From Marinoscillum pacificum (GTDB taxonomy: Bacteria; Bacteroidota; Bacteroidia; Cytophagales; Cyclobacteriaceae): a DNA stretch of 64,000 nucleotides. Under the pieces are notes generated by a model. The model ran no database searches. It had not been told where the DNA came from and saw only the letters and a program-made list of their open reading frames with translations. The position numbers and the translations under genes are program-made. Shown piece by piece: positions 55,070 through 63,158 of the stretch. The stretch's first letter is position 1. Every line of letters starts with the position of its first letter. The DNA is taken from the NCBI RefSeq assembly GCF_024714495.1, contig NZ_JAMZMJ010000001.1:1488001-1552000 (forward strand). The letters are read 5' to 3'.

Positions 55070-57490
55070 TTGAGAGTAAGAACTGTTTTGTTGCTGATAC
55101 CAGTTATTCTGTCTTCTTGTTTAGGCACAAAGTACCTAAAAAAGGATGAATCAGTTCTTAGAAAACAGAAAATTAAAACAACAGGTAAAGTTTCTACTGA
55201 GGATCTGCGAGGACAAATGGCTCAATCGCCAAATACCCGCCTATTCCTCCTACCCATTGCACACCTGTTTCACATCAAAAAGCTAGGCGAAAACTTTTAC
55301 GATTCGGCATCAGTAGCTGAAAAAAGAGATGCCATTGATAAAAAATACCGTCGTAAAATAAACAGAGCCAAATCTTCTAAAAGAAAGGCCAAACTTAATT
55401 CCAAGCGTAACCAAAAGCTTGAAAAGAAGGATAAAAAACTTACTCAGGGAAATCAATTAATGCGATGGGGGGAAGACCTTGCAGTATTTGATAGCACCAA
55501 AGTAGATGTATCAGTTATCAATCTAAACAATTACCTTTTTTCTAAAGGTTATTTCAATGCTACCATTGAGAGCACTATAGAAACACACAATAGAAAAAGC
55601 ACAATCACATACAATATCTCTGAAAACAAGCCATACAGAATAGATTCTATGGTGTATGTCATCAGGGATCCTAAGGTGGAGCAGCTATTCATGAATAATA
55701 TCGATGATCAGTTGTTGCTCAATAAAAAATACGATCAAAACCTCTTTGAAGCAGAGCGAGCAAGAGTCTATGACCTCATGACCAATAATGGGTTCTACAA
55801 TTTCAAACGGCAATATGTCCTTTTTGAAGTGGACTCCATGTTACTTAGTGACCAGCGATTAGTGGTAAGGCAAACAATAACTAACCCTATAGAAGAAAAT
55901 CAGCACCAGGTGTATCGTATGGATTCAGTCATATTCTCAGCTGACCAAGCTGGTGCATCGAGATATTTGCAACCTGTGAATTACAATAATGTCACTTACA
56001 ACTTTATGGGTAGCAATTATTCTGAAAGACTGCTTGCACGTAGAGTCTTCCTTGAGAAAGACAGTTTATATAGCAAGGAACTGACACTGCAAACCCAGCA
56101 GCAATTATCCTATCTCGATATATTTAAATTTGTAAACGTTAACTATGACACTACTGGAGGTCAGTTCATTGCTAACATTTTCACAAGTCCGTTGAAAAAG
56201 TATCAAACCTCATCCGAAGCAGGTTTGAGTATTTTTGAAGGTCAAGGTAGAATTCCAGGACCATTTCTAAATCTCAATGTAAAAGGCAGAAATATTTTCG
56301 GCGGACTAGAAATCATACAATTCGATGGAAATGTAAGCGTTCAAGGTCTGGAGAACGTCAATTCTGAGAACTCAGACCAAACCAACCTTAACTATTCCCG
56401 GTTTCAATATGGTGGTAAATTATCACTTACGTTTCCGCAATTTCTGTTTCCATTTAATGAGGATTTAAGGAATATTATAGGACGATATAATCCAAGAACT
56501 AAAGTTTCTGCCGGTATCAACTTCGAAGAGCGAATTGGAGAATATGAACGTAATACAGTCAACTTTAACATGGCTTACATCTGGCAAGTAGATAACCGAG
56601 CGCAATATTCTTTCACCCCATTTGATGCTAACTATATTTTCTCTTACACCACGGAATCATTTGACAAATCACTCGAAGAAAGAGGGTCACCTACGACCAT
56701 TGCTTCCTTCAACCCGTCCTTCTTTACTTTTTCGGCATTCTCAGCACGTTACAACTATGGAAACTATGGGGTTGGAAATAACGACGCACATTTTATTCAG
56801 GCGTCCATCGAATCAGGAGGCAACCTGTTAGGAATCTTCAACAAGCTCTCTGCATTTCAGGATCTCGAAAACTATAAATATCTCAGAGGCACATTCGAGT
56901 ATCGTCAAAACGTCAAATTAACCCGACGCTCCTCATTAGCCTATAAAATCAGTTTAGGAGCCGCATATTCCTATGGAGGTGGATCATTGCCTTATGAAAA
57001 ATATTTCTTCGCAGGAGGAAGCAATAGTGTGCGTGCATGGCGACCTAGACGTTTAGGCCCTGGAGCATATGCCATTCTAGATTCCACCCAACTAGACGCT
57101 CAAGTAATCGATTATTCAACAGAAAGAGCAGGAGATATTTCAATCGAAACAAGTGTAGAATATCGTTCCAACCTGGTAGGTTTTATTGATTATGCACTCT
57201 TCGTTGACGCTGGTAATATGTGGCTTTGGAAAAGTGATGGTCTTACAGGAGATTATACCAACCCAGAAGAAAATGGAAAATTTGACATAAAGGACGCAAC
57301 GAATCAAATCGCCATTGGTACTGGATTTGGACTGAGACTAGATTTCTCTTTCCTTGTACTTCGATTAGATTTGGCTTATAAAGTCCTGGACCCAGGCTTA
57401 CCAAAAGGAGAACGACTACTTTTGGATGATTACACATTTAAAACCCTTTTAAAGCCAACCTTAAATATTGGTATTGGTTACCCATTCTAA
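55070..57490 (+). CDS. TamL-type BamA/TamA-family outer-membrane lipoprotein
   Basis: Outer-membrane barrel protein with POTRA-like periplasmic part, expected to help insert surface proteins with TamB. About 806 residues. Lipoprotein signal ending L-S-S-C (about residue 17) is typical of TamL. A lysine-rich coiled segment follows (about 85-125), then POTRA-like repeats and the bacterial surface antigen barrel from about 390 to the C-terminal strand ending I-G-Y-P-F. Start is TTG at 55070, six bases after AAGGTGAG; a TTG at 55064 sits too close to that site, and no ATG exists. Three bases separate it from hemF. Confidence 0.82.
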   Translation: MRVRTVLLLIPVILSSCLGTKYLKKDESVLRKQKIKTTGKVSTEDLRGQMAQSPNTRLFLLPIAHLFHIKKLGENFYDSASVAEKRDAIDKKYRRKINRAKSSKRKAKLNSKRNQKLEKKDKKLTQGNQLMRWGEDLAVFDSTKVDVSVINLNNYLFSKGYFNATIESTIETHNRKSTITYNISENKPYRIDSMVYVIRDPKVEQLFMNNIDDQLLLNKKYDQNLFEAERARVYDLMTNNGFYNFKRQYVLFEVDSMLLSDQRLVVRQTITNPIEENQHQVYRMDSVIFSADQAGASRYLQPVNYNNVTYNFMGSNYSERLLARRVFLEKDSLYSKELTLQTQQQLSYLDIFKFVNVNYDTTGGQFIANIFTSPLKKYQTSSEAGLSIFEGQGRIPGPFLNLNVKGRNIFGGLEIIQFDGNVSVQGLENVNSENSDQTNLNYSRFQYGGKLSLTFPQFLFPFNEDLRNIIGRYNPRTKVSAGINFEERIGEYERNTVNFNMAYIWQVDNRAQYSFTPFDANYIFSYTTESFDKSLEERGSPTTIASFNPSFFTFSAFSARYNYGNYGVGNNDAHFIQASIESGGNLLGIFNKLSAFQDLENYKYLRGTFEYRQNVKLTRRSSLAYKISLGAAYSYGGGSLPYEKYFFAGGSNSVRAWRPRRLGPGAYAILDSTQLDAQVIDYSTERAGDISIETSVEYRSNLVGFIDYALFVDAGNMWLWKSDGLTGDYTNPEENGKFDIKDATNQIAIGTGFGLRLDFSFLVLRLDLAYKVLDPGLPKGERLLLDDYTFKTLLKPTLNIGIGYPF

Positions 57491-57493
57491 CTT

Positions 57494-58417
57494 ATGAGAA
57501 GTAAAGAAACGATTACTGAACGATTCAAAGTTTTACAAGACTCTATTTGCTCAAGTCTAGAACAGTTGGATGGACGATCAACATTCCATGAAGACCTCTG
57601 GGCAAGAGACAATGATGGCGGTGGAGGCAGATCTCGTGTTATCACCAATGGAAATTTAATTGAAAAAGGAGGTGTTAATTTCTCTGCAGTTCATGGAGAC
57701 TTACCCGAAAAGATTCAAAATGCTTTAGGCTTTGGACCTTCTACATTTTACGCAACAGGTGTCTCTATCGTACTTCACCCTAAAAACCCTTGGGTGCCTA
57801 TCATTCACATGAATGTACGCTATTTTGAAACAGAAGGAAAAGAAGGAGATGAAAGTACGTATTGGTTTGGTGGAGGAATAGACCTTACCCCTCATTACGT
57901 CACAGCTGATTCGGGTAAATTCATTCATACCAAACTCAAAGAGGTTTGTGATCAAACTGACGCTAAATATTATCCCAAATTTAAAAAGTGGGCCGACGAC
58001 TACTTCTTTATTAAACATAGAGATGAGACAAGAGGTGTTGGTGGAATATTCTATGACCACCTCAACGAATCAAAAGAGCAAAAGTCATTTGATGAACTCT
58101 GGGCATTTCATCAAGGTGTGGGAGAAGCTTTTGTTCCTATTTATAAGCATTACGCAGATCTACATAGGAATAAACCATATACTGAAGAGAACCTGCACTG
58201 GCAGCGCGTTAGAAGAGGTCGCTATGTCGAGTTTAACCTCGTTTGGGATAGAGGCACCAAGTTTGGACTGGATACCAATGGCCGGACAGAATCCATCTTA
58301 ATGAGCATGCCTCCGCAGGCGGATTGGCTGTATGACTACAAACCAGATGAAAGTACTCCAGAAGGTGAATCTTTAAAATGGCTTAAGAAAGATATTGACT
58401 GGTTAGCCGATGCTTGA
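57494..58417 (+). CDS. hemF: Oxygen-dependent coproporphyrinogen III oxidase
   Basis: Heme synthesis enzyme turning coproporphyrinogen III into protoporphyrinogen IX with O2. 307 residues. Conserved blocks: D-G-G-G-G-R-S-R-V (near 41), G-V-N-F-S-A-V-H-G, P-W-V-P-I-I-H-M-N-V-R-Y-F, W-F-G-G-G-I-D-L-T-P-H-Y, and R-R-G-R-Y-V-E-F-N-L-V-W-D-R-G-T. No cysteine-rich radical-SAM site, as expected for HemF rather than HemN. Eight bases overlap with the next gene (ATGCTTGA), so the two are coupled. Confidence 0.95.
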   Translation: MRSKETITERFKVLQDSICSSLEQLDGRSTFHEDLWARDNDGGGGRSRVITNGNLIEKGGVNFSAVHGDLPEKIQNALGFGPSTFYATGVSIVLHPKNPWVPIIHMNVRYFETEGKEGDESTYWFGGGIDLTPHYVTADSGKFIHTKLKEVCDQTDAKYYPKFKKWADDYFFIKHRDETRGVGGIFYDHLNESKEQKSFDELWAFHQGVGEAFVPIYKHYADLHRNKPYTEENLHWQRVRRGRYVEFNLVWDRGTKFGLDTNGRTESILMSMPPQADWLYDYKPDESTPEGESLKWLKKDIDWLADA

Positions 58418-58979
58418 TTGGCTAAAAGACATAGATCTTCAGCTATTCTTAGAACTCAATGGGCTTGGGAGTCCGCATCTAGACAGCTTCATGATTTTTA
58501 TGTCTGAAACGCACGTCTGGATACCTCTTTATCTCCTTCTTGCTTTTCGATTATATCAGCGCTATGGAATCAAAGTGTACCAGCCACTGATCGTAATTGG
58601 ATTGATCATCTTATTTTCAGATCAGACCACCTCACACCTCATGAAACCATTTTTTGAGCGATACAGACCTTGTAAGGACCCTCAGTTAACAGGAATGGTC
58701 TTCATCATTGATAAATGTAGAGGGTTGTACGGATTTGCTTCCGGACATTCTGCAAATGCGTTTGCAGTGGCTGGTTATTTCTTTTTTCAGGACAAAAAGT
58801 GGATTGGGATTCCCCTACTGATTTGGGCAGCACTGATTGCTTACAGTAGGGTGTACCTGGGCGTTCATTACCCAGGTGATATTCTTGTTGGAGCATTAAT
58901 AGGGCTAGTGTACAGTTTTCTCGCCATTAAAGCGCATCAGTACCTAGCCACTAAATCAAAGCATATTGACTTTCTCTAA
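58410..58979 (+). CDS. PAP2-family membrane phosphatase
   Basis: 189 residues with five or six membrane helices. Phosphatase motifs: K-P-x-x-x-x-R-P region K-P-F-F-E-R-Y-R-P (near 72-80), G-H-S in A-S-G-H-S-A-N (near 112), and S-R-V-Y-L-G-V-H-Y-P-G-D (near 147-158). May dephosphorylate undecaprenyl pyrophosphate or phosphatidate. Coupled to hemF by an eight-base overlap. Its 3' end overlaps the convergent LytTR gene by 24 bases. Confidence 0.88.
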   Translation: MLDWLKDIDLQLFLELNGLGSPHLDSFMIFMSETHVWIPLYLLLAFRLYQRYGIKVYQPLIVIGLIILFSDQTTSHLMKPFFERYRPCKDPQLTGMVFIIDKCRGLYGFASGHSANAFAVAGYFFFQDKKWIGIPLLIWAALIAYSRVYLGVHYPGDILVGALIGLVYSFLAIKAHQYLATKSKHIDFL

Positions 58980-59657
58980 AAATGCCTCTTTATAGGAAGC
59001 TCCTATCGGAATAACTTTATCGCTGATCGCAATATTGAAATCCTCAATGTGATTAATTCTATTACGATTCACAATATAAGACCTGTGAACACGGCTGAAA
59101 ATACTCACTGGAAGTCTCTTCTCAATTCCCTTCATGGTGTGATGTACAATGTATTTCCCTTTGACCGTATTGAAAATCACATAATCAGCTAGAGCTTCCA
59201 CGAAGTACAATTCTTCATAAGGAATGCGAACAAATTTAGAACCTGACTTTACAAAAAGGTGATCTTCCTTTTCTGCATATTTCAGCTCTTTTTCGCGTTG
59301 CTCTTTAGCCTTTACAGCCGATTTAAGAAACCTTGTGTATTCAAACGGCTTAACGAGATAGTCCAAAACATTATCTTCAAAAGCTTCAATTGCATACTCC
59401 TTTTTGGAAGTAATGAAGATAATTGGATAGGTATTCTTCAATTGTTTAGCCAGATCAAGACCTGTCATTTCTGGCATTTCAACATCCAGAAATACTAAAT
59501 CAATATCATTATTCTTTTCATCAATCAGAATATTAGACGCCTCAATCGTGTTGTCCAATACATGAGTTAAATTCAAGAAATCTGTCTGTTCGACAAACTT
59601 ACTTACGAGAAGACGTGACATTTCATCATCGTCAACAATCATACAGTTAAGGATCAT
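58956..59657 (-). CDS. LytTR-type response regulator
   Basis: 233 residues. Receiver domain about 3-115 with acid pocket D-D-D near 10-11 and phosphoacceptor Asp58 in F-L-D-V-E-M-P; the K in Y-L-V-K-P near 105 completes it. LytTR DNA-binding domain about 135-232 (F-V-R-I-P-Y-E-E-L-Y-F-V-E-A; S-R-V-H-R-S-Y-I-V-N). No histidine kinase gene lies beside it. It is coupled to riboflavin synthase through an ATGA overlap, an unusual partner. Target genes unknown. Confidence 0.9.
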   Translation of the reverse strand: MILNCMIVDDDEMSRLLVSKFVEQTDFLNLTHVLDNTIEASNILIDEKNNDIDLVFLDVEMPEMTGLDLAKQLKNTYPIIFITSKKEYAIEAFEDNVLDYLVKPFEYTRFLKSAVKAKEQREKELKYAEKEDHLFVKSGSKFVRIPYEELYFVEALADYVIFNTVKGKYIVHHTMKGIEKRLPVSIFSRVHRSYIVNRNRINHIEDFNIAISDKVIPIGASYKEAFLEKVNML

Positions 59658-60250
59658 AGTGGATTACCTGTATTTTGACTGGTTAATTTTTGTATGTATT
59701 TACCTACAATATCGAATTCTACATTAACAATACTACATTTTTCTAGATTTTTAAAATTTGTATGGTCAAAAGTGTAAGGAATTATTGCCACACTGAAAGT
59801 TTTTTCACCCACATTGAAGCACGTTAGGCTTGCTCCATTGACGCATACACTCCCTTTTTCAACCATTAATCCAGCTTCCCTTAATTCAAAAGTAAAGACC
59901 CACGACCCATCTTCATCCTTCACTTCTTTTACTTCTGCTGTAGTATCTACATGCCCCTGAACGATATGACCATCCAGTCTACCATTCATTTGCATACATC
60001 TTTCCAGATTGATTAAATCACCATCCTCCAAACCTCCCAAGTTTGACTTTTGCAATGTCTCGTCAACTGCTGTAACCCAGTGTGAATTTTCATTCACTTC
60101 TGTAACTGTAAGACAAACACCATTGTGACTTACACTCTGATCAATCTTCAATTCTCGACTGATGTCAGACGAAATTTCAAGATGGAGATTCGTACCTTCT
60201 CTTTTTGTTTGCTTAAGATTGCCGAGTGATTCAACGATACCAGTAAACAT
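59654..60250 (-). CDS. ribE: Riboflavin synthase
   Basis: Dismutates 6,7-dimethyl-8-ribityllumazine to riboflavin. 198 residues built of two similar lumazine-binding barrels: the first starts M-F-T-G-I-V-E and has S-H-N-G-V-C-L-T-V; the second holds G-H-I-V-Q-G-H-V-D and K-G-S-V-C-V-N-G-A-S-L-T. Family length and motifs are normal. It is the first gene of a two-gene unit with the LytTR regulator; pcm is divergent upstream. Confidence 0.95.
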   Translation of the reverse strand: MFTGIVESLGNLKQTKREGTNLHLEISSDISRELKIDQSVSHNGVCLTVTEVNENSHWVTAVDETLQKSNLGGLEDGDLINLERCMQMNGRLDGHIVQGHVDTTAEVKEVKDEDGSWVFTFELREAGLMVEKGSVCVNGASLTCFNVGEKTFSVAIIPYTFDHTNFKNLEKCSIVNVEFDIVGKYIQKLTSQNTGNPL

Positions 60251-60314
60251 GGAATTTAAGTGTTCGGTGGCGTGATTTATACCTGAAAGTGCAATAATAG
60301 CTAATCAAAAATAA

Positions 60315-60962
60315 TTGAAAGACACCTACAAGCATAAAGGCATGAGAAAGCTGCTAATAAAGGAGGTAGCAGCCAAAGGAATTAAAGATCAGCGTGTGTT
60401 AGAGGCCATGATGAACCTTCCTAGACACTACTTCTTTGATGACATTTTTGTGACGCATGCTTATGAAGACAAAGCCTTTCCTATAGGACAGGGCCAGACT
60501 ATTTCACAGCCTTATACCGTAGCCTTTCAAACTGAACAATTAGAAATCAAACCTGGCGATAAGATTCTAGAGATTGGAACTGGCTCAGGATATCAGGCGG
60601 CGATCTTGTTGGAGCTTGGAGCGGATGTCTACACCATTGAGTACAACAAAGTGCTCTATGAAAAGACAAAAATTTTTCTACCCCAATTAGGTTACAAACC
60701 TCGCTTTTTCCATGGAGATGGCTCCAAAGGATTACCTGATTTTGCACCATATGACGGAATCATAGTTACAGCAGGAGCTCCTTCACTTCCACAGGATTTG
60801 GTCAAACAACTAAAAGTGGGCGGTAAACTCATCATCCCTGTTGGGAACAACAAGACGCAAGTGATGTATCGACTAACCAAGGTAGCTGAAAACAAAATAT
60901 CCAAAAAAGCATTTAACAATTTCAGCTTTGTACCTTTGCGAGGTGAAAAAGGATGGAAATAG
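60315..60962 (+). CDS. pcm: Protein-L-isoaspartate O-methyltransferase
   Basis: Repairs isoaspartyl residues by SAM-dependent methylation. 215 residues. SAM motif I L-E-I-G-T-G-S-G-Y-Q-A-A near 81-92, and P-I-G-Q-G-Q-T-I-S-Q-P near 56-66. Start is TTG at 60315: the residues before the first ATG (60342) read K-D-T-Y-K-H-K-G, which match the conserved N-terminus of Bacteroidetes members, so the ATG would truncate it. One base separates it from the thioesterase gene. Confidence 0.9.
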   Translation: MKDTYKHKGMRKLLIKEVAAKGIKDQRVLEAMMNLPRHYFFDDIFVTHAYEDKAFPIGQGQTISQPYTVAFQTEQLEIKPGDKILEIGTGSGYQAAILLELGADVYTIEYNKVLYEKTKIFLPQLGYKPRFFHGDGSKGLPDFAPYDGIIVTAGAPSLPQDLVKQLKVGGKLIIPVGNNKTQVMYRLTKVAENKISKKAFNNFSFVPLRGEKGWK

Positions 60963-60963
60963 C

Positions 60964-61485
60964 ATGCCAAAGAAAAGCAAGTCATGTAGAGAGTCTTTTG
61001 TGACTATGACAGAAATGGTGTTACCCAATGATACCAACACTTTGAATAACCTAATGGGAGGTCGCTTGATGCACTGGATGGATATTGTATCTGCCATTGC
61101 TGCTCAGAGACATTCCAACAGAATAGTTGTCACAGCTTCTGTTGATAACATTTCCTTTTCTAAACCGATTCAGTTAGGCAATGTGGTAACCTTAACTGCA
61201 TTTGTGACTAGATCTTTTAACTCCTCAATGGAAGTTTACATTGAAGTAACTGCTGAAGATGTACCGTCGGGTAAAAAGATTGAATCTAATAGAGCATTCT
61301 TCACATTTGTAGCCGTAGATCAAATTGGAAGACCAATAGACGTACCAGAGGTAAGCCCTGAAACAGAATTAGAACAAGAACTATACGAGGGTGCTTTGAG
61401 AAGAAGACAGCTCCGATTAGTTTTAGGGAAGCGTATGAATCCTGAAGACGCTGTTGAATTGAAATCAATCTTCAAAATGGATTAA
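60964..61485 (+). CDS. Acyl-CoA thioesterase, hotdog fold
   Basis: 173 residues from the ATG at 60964, one base after the pcm stop; a longer frame inside pcm is rejected. Hotdog thioesterase of the YciA/BACH type with the opening L-P-N-D-T-N-T-L-N-N-L-M-G-G-R-L-M-H-W-M-D, in which Asn and Asp serve the catalytic site, and later A-S-V-D-N-I-S-F-S-K-P. Hydrolyses acyl-CoA; chain-length preference unknown. Overlaps the next gene by one base (TAATG). Confidence 0.88.
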   Translation: MPKKSKSCRESFVTMTEMVLPNDTNTLNNLMGGRLMHWMDIVSAIAAQRHSNRIVVTASVDNISFSKPIQLGNVVTLTAFVTRSFNSSMEVYIEVTAEDVPSGKKIESNRAFFTFVAVDQIGRPIDVPEVSPETELEQELYEGALRRRQLRLVLGKRMNPEDAVELKSIFKMD

Positions 61486-62015
61486 TGGAGCACAATTATC
61501 TACCGCTTTTTATAACCGAAGAAGTTTACTTGATCAAAGGAGATTCTATCCCTACAGAAGAACCTCAAGAAATCATTCAAGAGCAGCCAGTTTCTAAAAT
61601 TGAAACACCACCAGCGGCTCCAACAAAAGTGGATGAACCAGCAGTTGCACCAACACCTAAAATCACCATTCCGAAAAAGGAAACTCCAGTAATGCATGAA
61701 ATGGCCATCTGGTGTCCTCCTCTTTCTCCTGCTGACAAAGATTTGCTTACAAAGATTTTGCAAGCCATTAAAAAAGACATCAACCAAGCCAACATCATGG
61801 AAGGGCTTGAAGCTTATTCTCCGTACCACAAAAACCTGTTGTGTTTTGGATACCAAAATGAGCTAAATGCAAAAGCTGGAACAAGTATAGAAATGTACAC
61901 TCCGACCCAATTTCCTGGAAAGAAAGTCCTCACGGCCGTTGCGCCAAGTGAGTTACACAGTGATCCAGCACAAAAAAAGCGCCTTTGGGAGGCGCTTCAG
62001 AAAATGTTTTTATGA
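61485..62015 (+). CDS. Unrecognised protein with proline-rich linker
   Basis: 176 residues, no signal peptide. A short N-terminal segment (about 1-20, M-E-H-N-Y-L-P-L-F-I), then a Pro/Glu/Ala/Thr-rich linker to about 70, then a compact C-terminal domain with S-P-A-D-K-D-L-L-T-K-I-L-Q-A-I and ending W-E-A-L-Q-K-M-F. The short tip, linker and compact domain resemble adaptor subunits that hook into a larger complex (the holD/psi style comes to mind), but no family is confirmed. Coupled to the thioesterase gene by a one-base overlap. Its last codons hold the terminator of the convergent TlpA gene. Confidence 0.5.
   Translation: MEHNYLPLFITEEVYLIKGDSIPTEEPQEIIQEQPVSKIETPPAAPTKVDEPAVAPTPKITIPKKETPVMHEMAIWCPPLSPADKDLLTKILQAIKKDINQANIMEGLEAYSPYHKNLLCFGYQNELNAKAGTSIEMYTPTQFPGKKVLTAVAPSELHSDPAQKKRLWEALQKMFL
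61970..61997 (-). terminator. Intrinsic terminator of the TlpA gene, inside the convergent coding region
   Basis: On the minus strand AAGCGCC and GGCGCTT (61991-61997 pairing with 61977-61983) form a 7-bp stem with a 7-nt loop, followed by TTTTTTT. It lies 30 bp past the TlpA stop, but within the last codons of the plus-strand gene ending at 62015. Confidence 0.75.
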
Positions 62016-62026
62016 GGGTTAAACTC

Positions 62027-63148
62027 CTAACCGAAAATTTCTTTCAGTTTAGCTTCTAAACTAGCCCCTCTTAGTCCCTTAGCAATGATCTTACCATCAG
62101 GACCGATTAAGTATGTAGCTGGAATAGCCGAGATTTGATAGGTCCTGGCTGCCACATTGTTAAAATACTGTAGATCACTAACATGCAACCATGGCAAGCC
62201 ATCCTGATCAATTGCCTTTAGCCAGGCGTCTCTATTGCGGTCAAGTGATACACCTAGAATTTCAAACTGATCCCCGCCATACTCGCTGTACATTCTTACC
62301 ACATTAGGATTTTCAGCTCTACAAGGCTTGCACCATGCAGCCCAGAAGTCGATGAGCACATATTTACCTTTTAAGGATGAAAGTGTAATGATTTCGCCAT
62401 CCGGGTTTTCCATAGAAATTTCAGGAGCTTCCGCACCAACAGCCAAATTTTTAGCACCATCTACCTTGGTAATCAAGTCAGCCACAAAGAAGTTCTTAGC
62501 TAAGGCAGTGTCTTGTTTCAACTTTTGAGTCACACTATCGTAAAATGAATAATGCTCTTCAATTGGAAGGTTTTCCAAGCCATAAACTACAGAAAGTGAA
62601 GGGGTGATACTCCATACATATTCTTTAAATTCCTTTTGATACTCATTCATCAAGGCATAATACTCTTCAGTCAAACGTTGCATTTTCGCAGCATCATCAT
62701 CTTGCCTCGCTTCCATTGCTTGTTGATTTAGAGCTTGCACGTCAGATTGATTATCACGGATACGCCCTTCCATTTCTTTGATATAGGCTGTATGCTTTGA
62801 TCCTTTGATAGAAACCTCACCTTGTGGGTTATCACCTTCTAGCATGATCTCAACAACCTCTTCTTTGCCATCAAGCACCATAGTCACCTGCTGACGGTTG
62901 TAGAAATTCAAACGATAAAATGTAGGAGCATCCACAGGTACATATACTGTAAATTCACCTGAAGGCTCAACTGTGATCGTATCTAAAGGAGTAGGTCCAG
63001 TAGGTTTGAACTCGTTCAAAACCACTAACTCACCTTCAATTGGGTTTTCCACCTTACCTGTAACTTTAACGCCAGTTTCACTTCCTCCACCAGAGCAGGC
63101 AAAAGCAAACAATAAAGTCAATAGCATAATTGGACTAATATTTTTCAT
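62027..63148 (-). CDS. TlpA-like thiol-disulfide lipoprotein with DUF4369
   Basis: About 373 residues from ATG at 63148; the ATG at 63157 adds three. Lipoprotein signal ending F-A-C (residue 21 of the longer form). DUF4369 beta domain about 28-120, helical region with coiled-coil character 125-225, thioredoxin domain about 240-376 with W-C-K-P-C (Cys276, Cys279). A reductant or disulfide carrier for periplasmic proteins. Paralogue of the gene at 16079-17206, with a different CxxC pair. Only a few bases separate it from gatB, so they may be co-transcribed. Confidence 0.88.
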   Translation of the reverse strand: MKNISPIMLLTLLFAFACSGGGSETGVKVTGKVENPIEGELVVLNEFKPTGPTPLDTITVEPSGEFTVYVPVDAPTFYRLNFYNRQQVTMVLDGKEEVVEIMLEGDNPQGEVSIKGSKHTAYIKEMEGRIRDNQSDVQALNQQAMEARQDDDAAKMQRLTEEYYALMNEYQKEFKEYVWSITPSLSVVYGLENLPIEEHYSFYDSVTQKLKQDTALAKNFFVADLITKVDGAKNLAVGAEAPEISMENPDGEIITLSSLKGKYVLIDFWAAWCKPCRAENPNVVRMYSEYGGDQFEILGVSLDRNRDAWLKAIDQDGLPWLHVSDLQYFNNVAARTYQISAIPATYLIGPDGKIIAKGLRGASLEAKLKEIFG

Positions 63149-63158
63149 ATGTGTCATA

